A DNA stretch of 64,000 nt. Origin: Cercophora sp. LCS_1 (taxonomy: Eukaryota > Ascomycota > Sordariomycetes > Sordariales > Lasiosphaeriaceae). A program made the position numbers and the translations under genes. A model generated the notes under the pieces. The model did no database searches, was not told the origin of the DNA, and saw only the letters and a program-made list of their open reading frames with translations. Shown here piece by piece: positions 22,079 to 33,262 of this stretch. The DNA lies in contig JAPZLL010000005.1 in assembly GCA_036250225.1 (NCBI GenBank), positions 1,488,001-1,552,000 of the forward strand, written 5' to 3'. Within the stretch, counting starts at the first letter, position 1; every line of letters begins with the position of its first letter.

Positions 22079-25000
22079 ATGGACGCGGGCGAATATGATA
22101 CGAATACCCTGCTAATAGTACGTTTTGCTCTGTTGTGCCTTGCTTTGCCCCGCCCCGCGCTGACTCAACGTGTTTAGAATAACCTAGACTACATTGCCTA
22201 TCGTATATATGAGCCCATCGCTTCGCAGTCATCTACGTACACGTTCAACGCCTCGGACGTCGAAGACGATTTGCGCAACCATGGCCATCTGGTCTACATG
22301 GACGCCATCCGGCGGGGCATCTGGTGCTTCTACCTCGCTGGCAAGGAGTCGTTCTCGACACCTCACCCTGAGCAACTGGGACTAACAGCCAAGATGGAGA
22401 TTTGCGGGTACCCTTTGGGGTTAGTCGACGAAGGGAGATTCAAACCTGCCGACCTGTTGAAAACTCAACAGCCAGGGGCGCAGTCAACACACACGCCAAA
22501 TAGTTCATCCTCCAGTGGATCTGCTCTTGAGGCGCCGACAAGAACCGGGCAACTCTACAATGCGGCTTCGGTGACCAACGGGCCCGGGGCGATGCAAGAC
22601 ATCAAGGGTTATAGTTCAATACCTGTCCGAGAGGTACACGAATTCTTCATTACGGCAACGCTTTCGTCACTCACTACCTCATTTTGCCATGAAATAAGGG
22701 CTATCCCGCTTGACCACCGAAGCGTACTCCTACCACCTCAAGCATTCCAGTCTGACGATGCCGACCTGGGTCAGGTTCTACGGACCTCAGCGCTAGCAAC
22801 GTTTCGGGTTTATTTGACGGCGACCGGGTCACTTGTTATATCCCTCTGCGTCTCTTTACTCCAGGGGCTCATTTCTTCTGCGGATGCTCTGCGGTCCAGT
22901 ATACTCCCTGCTGGGCCCACAGTCCTTGCCGCACCCCTTGGTGCATTTGGGGCTATGCAAGGTATCGTGGATGCGGATAATCATGCAGTTGAGACCACTT
23001 TTGGACAGTCACCCGACACACAGATCAGTCGCCTTCGACCGGAGCCGGGGGATAGATTCTCTCTGTGGAAAAGCACATGCTCGAGGCTCCTTCAAATGCG
23101 CGGCATGTCGCCTTCACTATTGGACGGCTGTGCCTGGCTCAACATCCATTTCTCTCAGCGAAAGCCCTACGAACAGAGTGCGGGTGGGAGAGGAACTCCG
23201 CTCGTCAATTCGGGACCAACAGCGCCGTGGCCTTCTGTTCTATGTTTTCGCAGACCAAGACTTGAAACAATGCTTTGCAGCGGGTCGGAGAGAGAGCAGC
23301 CTGGCGCTGGTGAGAGCACGGATCCCCTCGAAGATGCCAGAAAGTGGTGCAGGAACGAGCCCGAACGGGGAGTTGCCCTCGACAGGAGAGGAAAAGAGAG
23401 GGTTGCTGAAGCTCGCAATCAGGTCAACGGTGAACTGAGGAGCCAGCAGACAAATAGCTATTCGCCCTTGAACCCGCGTCGCCAAAGCAATGGAGCTGCT
23501 GCGGCAGCCGGTATCATGTACCCAACTCCTCCAGACGGTGTACAGCAACTAGGGGTGACGCCTTCATTCGACGGCCCAGTCCTAAGCCCGGGAAACCAGC
23601 CGGCAACGGCTGCCATGGCCGATTTAGACGCGGCCATGCATCACCCTGTCTCAGCTGGAGAGGGTTTCGACGACGGGTGGGGAGCGACCGAACCCAAGAG
23701 AGAGCAGCCAGGGACAGCATTCCTTGAGGGAGAACATCTCTACGGGGAACTTGCCGGGAATATTTTTGAAGACAATCAACTGACCGACGCCGATTTCAAC
23801 TTCTTCGATGAGGACCCGGGAGGTGATTTCGACCTGCCTGGGCTAGGCGACATGGACTCTATGCTGGATTTGAACATGGCCGACAACATGCCCCACATTG
23901 TCGACCGACCAGACCACGCGATCAAAGTAGAAGACACAAATGGAGGAACTCGCCCTCCAGCGCCCGAGTTTACCAAACCAGAGCTCAAACACGCTCGCAG
24001 TACTCTAGCTGAAGAGAGTCGGCAACTGAGCAATGCTGACAACTATAATGTTAATTCGGCGGTGGGGATAAAGAGACATTCGAGCCCCTTCAATCCTGAT
24101 ACCGTCTACAAGCGAATCAGGGCCTCATTTCATATACCAACAGGCCGCGTACAATACCCCAACTCCACGAAAATACGGCGAGAAAGCGTCTTCGAGAAGG
24201 TCGACTTTGATCCGTCACTGTCGCTCACCAACAAGAAATACCAGGAGAGCGGGCCCTTCAATTATGCCATACCATCCGTGAAAGACAAAGACGACAAATG
24301 CCCAGGAAGTGGCAGCACCCTGACTGTTCCCACACAGTCGAAAAAACCAAGGCTTCCAAAGGACCTGCCCAATCATATTGGTGTCCTGCTCTCCAAAATA
24401 GGAGGAGGTTATGGGAGCAGCCCGGGAGGCCGCGATGATGTCGTCTCCGAGTCTGACAACTCAGACTGGGCATCCGAGGATGGTAGCCTGAGCGAGTTAG
24501 AGGGGGCCCCTTCGTCTCCGGCAAAATCGAGCGTCATCAAACGGCGACCAGACGATGACGTTATCTCCATGGCGGCATCATTCAAGGATCTAGAAAATAT
24601 CTCAACGGACTCACCAGGATACGGCCAGATTGACTTGTCGCGCCTTTCGGTTCCCGAGGTTCCAGAGCTATCCCTGACAAAGTACTTTGCCGACCCCGAG
24701 CCTGCATCACTTCACCCCGTGGGCTCGGACAGTGATTACATCACTATTGCGCAGATTCTGACGGAACAGGCAGCCTCTGGTTCTTTACGTTTAAGCCCTC
24801 CCCAGTCCTCTTCGGAGCTTCGTGATGCGCGCCGAGGGCTACTAAACGCGATTCGATACTCTGTCCAGGGCTTGGTGAGGGCACTGCCTCGGTCACTTTC
24901 TGGCGCCGCCGAGTGTCAGCTCAGACCCTTTGTCGAGGTCCAGGATAGGGACCCGCCTGCCCAGTCAAACAGGATGCAGCAAAGGCCAGGAGGGCAGGAG

Positions 25001-26650
25001 ATTGTGCGGCCATCTATTTACCAAATCACGCCTCCCCATCTTGAGCTTCGACGCTATGACTCTCGGCTCGCGGTGCTCCCCACTGCGATGCCCTTCTGGG
25101 AGAGCCTGGGGCTAGGGCCTGTCCAGGGGTCCAAAGACATCATCTCCATTTGCGTATTCCCCCATACGGACGGGATGCGTGACAGTGCTGCGACCTTCGT
25201 AGAGCGATTACGAAGCACATATGAGACTCTCAAACTGGGAACCTTTGATCCGCTCCCCGCAGCCAACGGAGTCGCGGACGGACTGCTCCCTTATTTTGCT
25301 GATCAAGAGATCACCTCGCCTGGGCTCAACCATCCACGCGCTACTTCAGTCCTCGCCGAGAACTTGATGAACCTGGTGCAGTCGCTGGCCGCTTCTCAGT
25401 TGACAGAGAAGAACTTTGTCGTCTTCTTTGTGTACTCGCCGGAGAAGCCGAGCTCCATCGTGGAAGCATGCGCCGCCTTTTTCGACCTTTTCGAAAACTA
25501 CAAGAGGGCTATGCTTGACCGGAAAAGGTCAATTCTCAATGACCTGGTTCTCCAACTTGTCCCTCTCGACCTCGTCAGTTCTGATACTTCAGTCGCGGTC
25601 CTGACACCACAGGACAGTGTCAAGCTGTGCCTCGAAACCTATGACCGTTGCACACTGTTTGGCGGTCCCATGCCGGCCCCAGCAATCAAGCTTGAGAAGG
25701 CGTTGCCTCGATCCATCGACTTCAAGGTGAATACAAATCCCTCTCCGAGCCTCCTGCAAGAGAATTCATGCATCCATATTGCCTACGCGCAAAGTGTCGA
25801 TAACCGCTGGATCTCAGTGGCATGGACCGACAACCGTGGAGACAAACAGATGACAGCCTCATACTGTCTGGGCCGGCGCAACAGGCCGCGAAGTGGTCAG
25901 CTCCCCGAAGTGGCCCGCGAAATATGGGACACCACCGTCAACGACCTCATCTCCATCTGCAAGGTCCACTGGCGAGTTATCATCACTAAATGTGGTCCCA
26001 TGGACCAGACTGAAGCAAACATGTGGACCGATCTCGCGCAACAGAACCTAAATAATGCCGCGGTCAGCTTGGTGCTTATGACAGTCGACACCAACCCATC
26101 CCTCCAACTCATCCCGCCATCACTTCGGATCCCACTCACCACACCCGCCGTCTTCTACACTACGCCGGTCTCCACGCCGCAGGCGAACATGATGTCTCCA
26201 GACCAAAGTGGAAACCCGCCGACCCCTCACGGCCCAGGGCAGGTCAATCCCACTACGCCTGGCGGCGGCGACTCGGGCGGACCAGAGGCGGATAATTCGG
26301 ACTCGACGATTCTCGCGGACCTAACCGACACAACATGGGGTGTCGTCGCGGGCAGTAGGCTGAACAACTCCACGTCGCTGACGGAGCTGAATCCTGCCAT
26401 AGCGAGTGGCTATCTGGTCAAGCGAACCGGACCGAAGATTGAGGATGCGCTTGTAGCAATGGAGGTGAATGTAGTATACACAAAGAGTGACCCGAGGGTA
26501 CACGAGCCACTACTGAGAGAGATGCTCTCGTATTTCAGGGGGCTGGGGACTCTGGCGAGGGCTAGGGGGGTGACGGGACAGGAAGACGTCAGGCCTTGGC
26601 ATGTAGCGGCTGCAGAAAAGGCCGCCAGGGCATTGTATATGTTGATGTAG
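22079..26650 (+). CDS. MED13: Mediator complex subunit 13 (CDK8 module, SSN2/SRB9)
   Basis: A 39-nt first exon (22079-22117, MDAGEYDTNTLLI) joins exon 22178-26650 to give 1503 residues. The N-terminal Med13_N part contains NNLDYIAYRIYE, HLVYMDAIRRGIWCFYLAG, SLLDGCAWLNIHFSQRKPYE and TAPWPSVLCFRRPR. The middle is disordered and acidic. The C-terminal third (about 880-1503), homologous to the MedPIWI/Med13_C region, has TAMPFWESLGLGP, SVDNRWISVAWTDNRGD and VHWRVIITKCGPMDQTE. Med13 links the Cdk8-cyclin C kinase module to core Mediator and represses or tunes RNA polymerase II transcription. The 60-nt intron is needed to reach the conserved N-terminus. The large exon shows no internal splice requirement. 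Confidence 0.94.
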
Positions 26651-27040
26651 ACTGGGGGTCAGTATGGAGGGGAGCGCTCGGTATTAAGATTGGGGATGGG
26701 TGGTTATATTAGGACGGTTTGGCGTTGGGGGGTAAGGGTGTCTTTGACAGTCACTTGTGATGATGGACGCGGAGCATTTATCATGGTCGTTTGTTCATGA
26801 TTCTTGGTGTAGGAGTATACAGCACTGTGTGCCGGACTGGAGTCCGCATGTGATTTTTTCTTTCTTGTAGTCGTTTATTGTGGAGTGGAAGCTGGATACC
26901 AAAATCGTTCAAGAGCTAGACCTGTCCGAACTGATGGCGTGTGGAAATTCAAGGCGTTTTAGCTTGGGTATCCTTCGTGTCGGTCTATCGTTTACGCTTC
27001 TACAAAAATCAGGTGTCCTCCGTCTATATCGCCCGCATTT
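26651..27040. other. convergent 3' region between MED13 and MTA phosphorylase
   Basis: 390 bp between two facing stop codons. It should hold both 3' UTRs. Nothing else is seen. Confidence 0.5.
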
Positions 27041-28021
27041 CTAGTTCTCCCAGAATCCAGGGAACAAAAACTCGACCCTCTTCATCGCTTCAGGGTCACG
27101 GCCAGCCGGCTTGGTCATGAACTTGACGGCCCCCTGCGCGCTCCCCTCCCACTGCTTTGCAAGCACCATGTCGCTATTATCCTGCTTGCAGAGCTCATCC
27201 AAGACAGCGCCCACCAGATGCTTGGCATTCTCGCTGTTCGCCTCCATGTACTTCATCACCATGGCCACATCCACATCCTCGGTTGTGTGCCAGCAGTCAT
27301 AGTCGGTCGCCATGCAAATCATCTGGTACGCCAGCTCCGCCTCACGCGCAAGCTTCGCCTCGGGCAGCGCACTCATATTGATCACGCTCCCGCCCCATGA
27401 CCGGTACATGTTGCTCTCGGCGCGCGTGCTGAACTGCGGGCCCTCCATGCAGATGATGGTGCCTCCGTTGTGCAACACCACGCCGTCGCCCTTCATCGCG
27501 CTCGCGCACTGTCGAACTACAGCCGCAAGGCCCGCGTCAAAGGGGTCCGCGAACCCGACGTGGCCGACAACGCCGCCCTCGAAAAAAGTGAAGGGCCGGA
27601 TCCCCTTGGTCCGGTCGATGATCTGATCTGGGATCACAAAGTCCATTGGCTTGATCTCCTCGCGCAGGGACCCGACGGCCGAGAAGGCGATGATGGAGCG
27701 CACGCCGATGGAGCGCAGGGCGGCAATGTTGGCGCGCGCGGGGACCTCATGGGGCGCGAGCTGGTGGTGGAGCCCGTGGCGGGCGAGGAAGGCAATGGGC
27801 ACGCCGGCGTGCTCGAGAATGAGGATCGGGGACGAGGGAGCTCCCCATGGCGTCGTGGGATTCAGCGCTGCGACGGGCGTGTACCCGGCGAGCTTACCAA
27901 GCCCGGTGCCGCCAATAACGGCGATGTGGACGGGGCCTCGGCGATGTTAGCGACCTACGGATGGTATGGGATGCGAGGAAGGAAGCTCACGGTCAAAGTG
28001 GGAGGGGAGGGAAACGGTCAT
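27041..28021 (-). CDS. MEU1: S-methyl-5'-thioadenosine phosphorylase
   Basis: Exons 28021-27991 (MTVSLPSHFD plus one base) and 27936-27041 encode 308 residues, the usual size. Conserved PNP/MTAP-II blocks in order are VHIAVIGGTGL (phosphate loop), FLARHG, PARANIAALRSIGV, SAVGSLREEI, MEGPQFSTRAESNMYR, VINMSALPEAKLARE and MATDYDCWH (base-binding Asp). The enzyme cleaves methylthioadenosine with phosphate to adenine and 5-methylthioribose-1-phosphate in the methionine salvage pathway. The 54-nt intron restores the N-terminus, and the unspliced frame stops. An in-frame GTG within PIAFLARHG is internal and not the start. Stop-to-stop distance to MED13 is 390 bp. Confidence 0.95.
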
Positions 28022-28549
28022 TTTGATGGTCTGGGGCGAGTTGGAGATTTTGGAGAGACTGAGTTGGGTATATTTAGAGTTTATATCTGTTCAGTTACAA
28101 AACCGGGAGATCCCCCTTCACTTTTTCTCGCGACATTTTTTTTTTTTTGGCGCCGCGGGGTTATGGCTGCTTTTGCTACCCCGCCATTGCGACGACGTTG
28201 GAGTTGATCACAAATCCTGGGACGAAACCCCTGGAGTGCAGGGGTCCATGGGCTTGGCACTTGCATGCGGCTGCTGGAAGCTTTTTTTTCCTAACTGACG
28301 GGTGCTTGGGCCATCTCAGGACGAGCCTCCTTCCTTCCACGGCACATCCTACGCTCCCCTCAGCCAAGCACCTACCTGTCTTCGGTCGCCGGCAGTTTCC
28401 GGGAGAATCTTCCGCACCAAATATTGTTGGAGCCTGCGCCTCCGGTAGCACGGAGCTATCGTTGGAACTGGGCACCGCTGCCATCACGGCTTACTCCCTG
28501 GCCACTTTCACACCAACTCGCTGCCCCTCACCGAGTCTGGCTGCCCGTC
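28022..28549. promoter_or_regulatory. divergent MTAP / CTR86 promoter region
   Basis: 528 bp between start codons. It has an 11- to 12-base T run near 28137-28148 and a C/T-rich leader on the CTR86 side. No gene is seen. Confidence 0.5.
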
Positions 28550-31500
28550 ATGGCGTCCGCCTCGGGTGCGTCCTCTGGCGCATCCAGCTATCCAGAGGAT
28601 ACGGGCTACCACCCGCTGAGTATTGAGGAGCTGTGCTTCACCTCGGCCCTGAGCACTTTCGAGGGCTGGCTGAGACTGGACCCAGCTATTGGCCCGAAGA
28701 CGATCACGATGACCACCCAGTTCATCACCAAGACGCTCGACAAAACTCACAACCTGAAGGATGTTCGGTAGGTTGTCCTTCCGTAGTTTCAATTGGCAAG
28801 TGCTGACATGACGGGTAGTGAGAACTTGTCCAAGAGCGTTGAAGTCTGGCTTTGGATGTCCAAGGTATTCGCGGCTGCTATTCCCAGCCTCACCACCCGC
28901 TCCATCGGTCCCCTCTCAGGAGGCATGATGCATGATGACAAGGCCATTACCCACCATGAAACCACAGCCCTGTTGATTAAGAACCACGTGTCCATCAAGG
29001 AGGATCTCACCATGCTCATCAAGGTGATGCACATTGCCCGCAACATCCTTGTGGTCCCGGAGCCAGAGATCCCCCAGGACCTGTGTGCTGCCGTTCAGTT
29101 CGACCAGATGCTCTACCAGACCATCATATTGTCGGTAAATGTGTCGAGCAAGGCATACGACGGGGATATCCTTGACGAATCGGCGCGAAACAAGCTCAAC
29201 GAGATCTCCGAGCTGTGTATGTTTCAGCCCAAGTCGTCTCCCTTGTATTTGTGTGCTGATCCTGTTCAATCTAGATAAAAAATTGCTTGTGACGTGCTTG
29301 CAGCAAGCACACAACTGGATCGCCAAGAATGATCGCAACAAGATGTCGTTCTGGTCAAATGTCTTGTTCGACGAGGATAGCATGGATGAGCATGATGCGG
29401 CAACGTCTGGGGACTTTCACCCTGAGATTGCTAAGAGCCAAGTCCAGAATTGGATTGAACGGAACTCCAGATTCTGCGAGAAGGCCCGCAAGCTCCTCAT
29501 CCACTACGACACTAAGGTCGCCACCAGCCTCCCACCTGGCCGTCTCCCTCAGATCCAGCCCCTGTGTTGGAATTGGGTCGAGGGCCTGCAGCCTCGCGCC
29601 GATGAGCTCGCGGACAACACCAAGATCACACCGCGTTGGAACGAGGATGAGTCCGATAAGTTCGAGCAGGACCGCGCCTACGGCCGCGTATCGAGAGAGG
29701 TTGACACATGGTGGCTGAAGAACCGCGATCCTAACTATGAGGACTGGAACGTACCTACCCCCACCGTGGAGTTCGCTCAGATAAGAACAGAGAACTGCAA
29801 GGGCAATCTTGTCAATCGGTACTCGTACCGGCCCCAGGATCAAGAGGGATCGGCGCACTCTGTTGAAGGTGCCCCGTTGGCCGATGCCCCCAGGGAGGAC
29901 GACTCGAGGGAACCCGCGTACGAGCAAGACTATAACGACGATAACTACGACGACGAGGATGCCGACGACGATGAGTCCTACGGAGAGGGCCCTATGAGCG
30001 GCCTCCTCACCGAGATTCCCAATATCCTCGACCCGAAGCAGATTGAGGCATTGCACATGATTGTCAAGTCCTGCATCTTGGATAGTGCCGGCCTCGCCCT
30101 GAGCAGAGCCGGCGAGAACCTCCAGAAGACACGGTGTCGCATGTTCTTGGCCTCGGAGTGTGGACGCAGTCTTCTTAGGGAGATGCTGGTCTTCATCGCC
30201 GTATGGGAAAAGAACGAGCAGAGCTTGATCTTCCAGCTCACCACCCAGATCGTGGAGGCGATCCACCACAGCGCCCTCATCCCCTGGGCCTGGCAGTCAC
30301 TTCGCATCCCCAAGGACATAATTTCTCCTGCCCAAACAGTGCTGCTCAAGCTCATCAACAACATGTTCAGAGCGCGCAACAACGACCCTCCCGCGCCCGA
30401 TTCCAAGGAACACCTCCGGGATGTCAAGCTGCTCCACTTCCTGTTCATCCAATTCCGCAGCCGCATTGTCCCCGAGTGCAGCGCGCTCATGCACCTCCAG
30501 GCGCAGATCCGCAACGAGCACGCTGACCCCGCCGACTTCCCTGTTGACAGCTGGGACATGGAGCGGGCCAAAGACGGCCTCCAGCAGTTCCTCGAGCTCC
30601 TGACCACGGTCAACGAGCTGCCTGAGACGCGTGCTCACTTGATCACATGGGAAAATGCATATGAGCTCCTTACCCTCCTGAAGGGTCTTGAGGATGGCGT
30701 GCCCAAGAAGCCGCTCGTAGAGCCGCCCAGCAAGTCGCCTCGATGCCCATCCCCGAATCCCAGCACGGCTAGCATGGACGTGCATCCGGACGACGAGGAT
30801 CTAGACCATGACTACGACTCGGGCGACCCTCCCCCGCCTCCGCCCCCACCCATGCAGGAGCCGGCCTACAAGTTTCCGTGGGGGGGCATCAAGGGACAGA
30901 TCTTGCACATTCTCGCAGGCCTCTTGCAGCCGCCTCCTGGCCGCAGCAGCCCTGGCAACCCCGATGTGCAGGCCCAGATCATGCGACACAATGGGATAGT
31001 AAGTCTACTAAACTGTTGCGTCTATGATGATCATAATCGTTATGCCCGCGAGCGCGTCCAGATCTGTCTCAAATGGCTGATGGACGGCTCCGAAGAGGCC
31101 AACAACTTCCTGCGCGAACTTGTCCATATGAAAACACCCCCGACCGCCCAAGCTCCGCAAGGTGACGGACAGTCGTCTGACCTGGTATAGTCCCGGTTCC
31201 GATTACCCCGAGCCACTGTTGAAGTTGTGTGCACTTGGACTTGTGTATGACCACAAGCTAACATTATTCTTTCCAGGGCCCAACACAAACCCTTCGTATC
31301 GACGGCGTTGGTGGCGAGGTTAAGGTCCGCGTCAAGAACCCTGGTCCCGCCGTCAAGAATTCTGCTCCGACAGTCAAAAACTCCGCCCCGGGCAGTAAGA
31401 ACGCGGCTCCGAGTGTCAAGAACACTGGCTCGGTTGCCAAGAACGCCGCCCCCGCTGTCAAGAACGCTACTTCTGCAGTTAAGCAGGCTGTTCCTGACGT

Positions 31501-31834
31501 CAAAAACTCTGGCCCTGCTCCTGCAGTGGCTGGCCCGTCCGGTATCAACAGGCTTATGTTACCGTCGCTTGTCTCGTCGGCCGCGATGCTTAACAACGCT
31601 TTGGACGATGCTCTCAGCGGGTTGAACCTCAGCTTAGGCAACTTGGGCAACCTGGGCAATACCCTTCCTCCTATCCAGATGCCCCAGCGTGGCGATTCAC
31701 AGCCGTCGAGGGGCCGCTCAGATGAGCTGCTGAGGGATATCGTTGCTCTAGCAGACGAAGCTGCTCGGCTGACTGGTGGTTTTGGCCGACCGAAACCGGA
31801 TGCTGATGAGACTGAGGAGGAGGATTTCATGTAA
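28550..31834 (+). CDS. CTR86: Ataxin-10-domain protein (CTR86 homologue) with heptad-repeat tail
   Basis: Exons 28550-28767, 28819-29216, 29275-31184 and 31277-31834 encode 1027 residues. An alpha-helical armadillo-like fold fills most of the length. The diagnostic Ataxin-10 C-terminal domain lies at about 770-840: YKFPWGGIKGQILHILAGLL, then IVSLLNCCVYDDHNRYARER and CLKWLMDGSEEANNFLREL. An acidic, low-complexity insert (YNDDNYDDEDADDDESY) splits the N-terminal part. The last exon adds nine VKNxAPx-type heptads, a hydrophobic stretch (INRLMLPSLVSSAAML) and an acidic end TEEEDFM. Fungal Ctr86/Ataxin-10 proteins are linked to cytokinesis or growth, but the molecular role is unclear. If the last intron (92 nt) is retained, translation stops after SSDLV, giving a tail-less form. 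Confidence 0.86.
31331..31519 (+). repeat. nine-copy coding heptad repeat (consensus V-K-N-x-A-P-x)
   Basis: Nine consecutive 21-nt units in the last exon of the CTR86 homologue encode VKNPGPA, VKNSAPT, VKNSAPG, SKNAAPS, VKNTGSV, AKNAAPA, VKNATSA, VKQAVPD and VKNSGPA. The units are diverged at the DNA level, so this is an old, protein-level repeat rather than a fresh slippage product. Confidence 0.9.
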
Positions 31835-33262
31835 GGCCCTGCTCACATCACTTCATACATTGGTGGGATTCTTTATTCTTGAAGAAAAGTGGCATTGTAG
31901 GCGTTGGGGTTAAGGGACTTGCATTGATACCCATGGGGCTGGCAAAAATTGGGGAAGGTTCCTGGAAGCTTATGGTCAGGTGGCTCAGCTCGGTGGGCAT
32001 CATCTGCTATTTGGAAATATGGCGTATCGGAACCAGTTTGTTTACAAATCTGGATGGGCCAAATGTTGGATCATGGATCATGGCAGGGCAAAAGTTTGAT
32101 ACCCGTCGATGTGTTGGTGTGTCACCAATGGCCACCAATTGTTGGTCTATGTTCGTCGGCTACGCGCCTAAAATTGAGAGCACCCGTCTACTTGTAGATA
32201 GTGAATAATCACAAATACTGGTCTAAACCAGAATACATAACTACATCTGGTGAATAGAGTGGGATGTATCTTGTGATACCATCAGGCATATTACGTTGAG
32301 GGGAACCAGATTGGTGAGATGTGGGATACCGTGAAGGATGGTGAGATAGGGGTTGTTCGGCAACTGTAGGGAAATTATGACAGCACCTAGGTTTGATCAT
32401 GTTCAGCCTCTCCAAGAGCCTTCCGCCTCGTTCCCATCCGTCCTGGGTTCCCGTCCTGGGTGGGCCACACCCGTTCTACAGGTTGATAAGCAGGTAAACC
32501 AGACTGCACCGACATCAAGCGCGCACCGTTACCGAGTCCACTTGAACCCCGATAGTTCACTTGGAAGACTATTAGTTTGAAAGGTGAACAGCTTGCATTC
32601 GATTCTTCTTTTTGGCATATCCATTTTGAAAACCTTTTTTTTTTCGTCCTTTTTTTTCATGTTATTTTTTTTCATGCTATTTTTAGTAAACCCGTCATTT
32701 CATTTCGTTTTATTGTACGCAACACTCTTTTACTTTCTCAGCCACCTTGCCTTCGTCGCTCTCGAGAACGTGATTCTATCTCCCGGAGTTATCTAGATAG
32801 CAGGCCTCTCCAAGAATTCAGGATGGTGTTCCTTTCGCACAATCGTGAATAACGCCAAGTTGTTTGTTCCCCGAGGAGGCACACGGGAGCGTTGACCCGA
32901 GCGAGGTCTGGAGACGACATTCTTATAACACGGACACATGACAAGAGACACTGTGGGGATCGAACCATTAATCATTTAAAAATGAACGCTATTGCCTGTG
33001 ACTACATGCACGCGCGCCGTGGACAGTTAGTTGTAACATCTACTCATGGATAAATAGCAATAGCCCACTTTGTTGCCTACCTTTCCGTTTCGGTCCCCGC
33101 ACGCCGCCAAAAACCTGTATCAGACACTGCGTATAGTCGACAACCAACTCCGTACATCTCCGGCATATTATAGCCCGCCAGAACCGCAAAAAGCCTAGCC
33201 TCCCCTTGCTCACAGTATAACTCAACCGGTGGCACGCCTTCCCCCTCGCCCCAGCCAGACAC
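31835..33262. other. 1.4-kb convergent intergenic region between CTR86 and the TCO89-like gene
   Basis: Unusually long for a stop-to-stop gap in this window (the others are 48 to 818 bp). It is AT-richer than its surroundings and contains T tracts at 32635-32685. A tRNA T-arm-like string near 32955 does not extend to a tRNA. A 109-codon frame at 31879-32208 has no recognisable features. Confidence 0.5.
32635..32685. repeat. T-tract cluster
   Basis: A run of ten T, then two imperfect direct copies of T8-CATG-(T/C)-TAT. It is a simple-sequence region in a long convergent intergenic space. Confidence 0.7.

Noticed and set aside
32950..33010. tRNA-like T-arm string (TGGTTCGATCCCCA on the minus strand)
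   Set aside because: The stem does not pair properly and no D-arm, anticodon arm or acceptor stem could be found around it.
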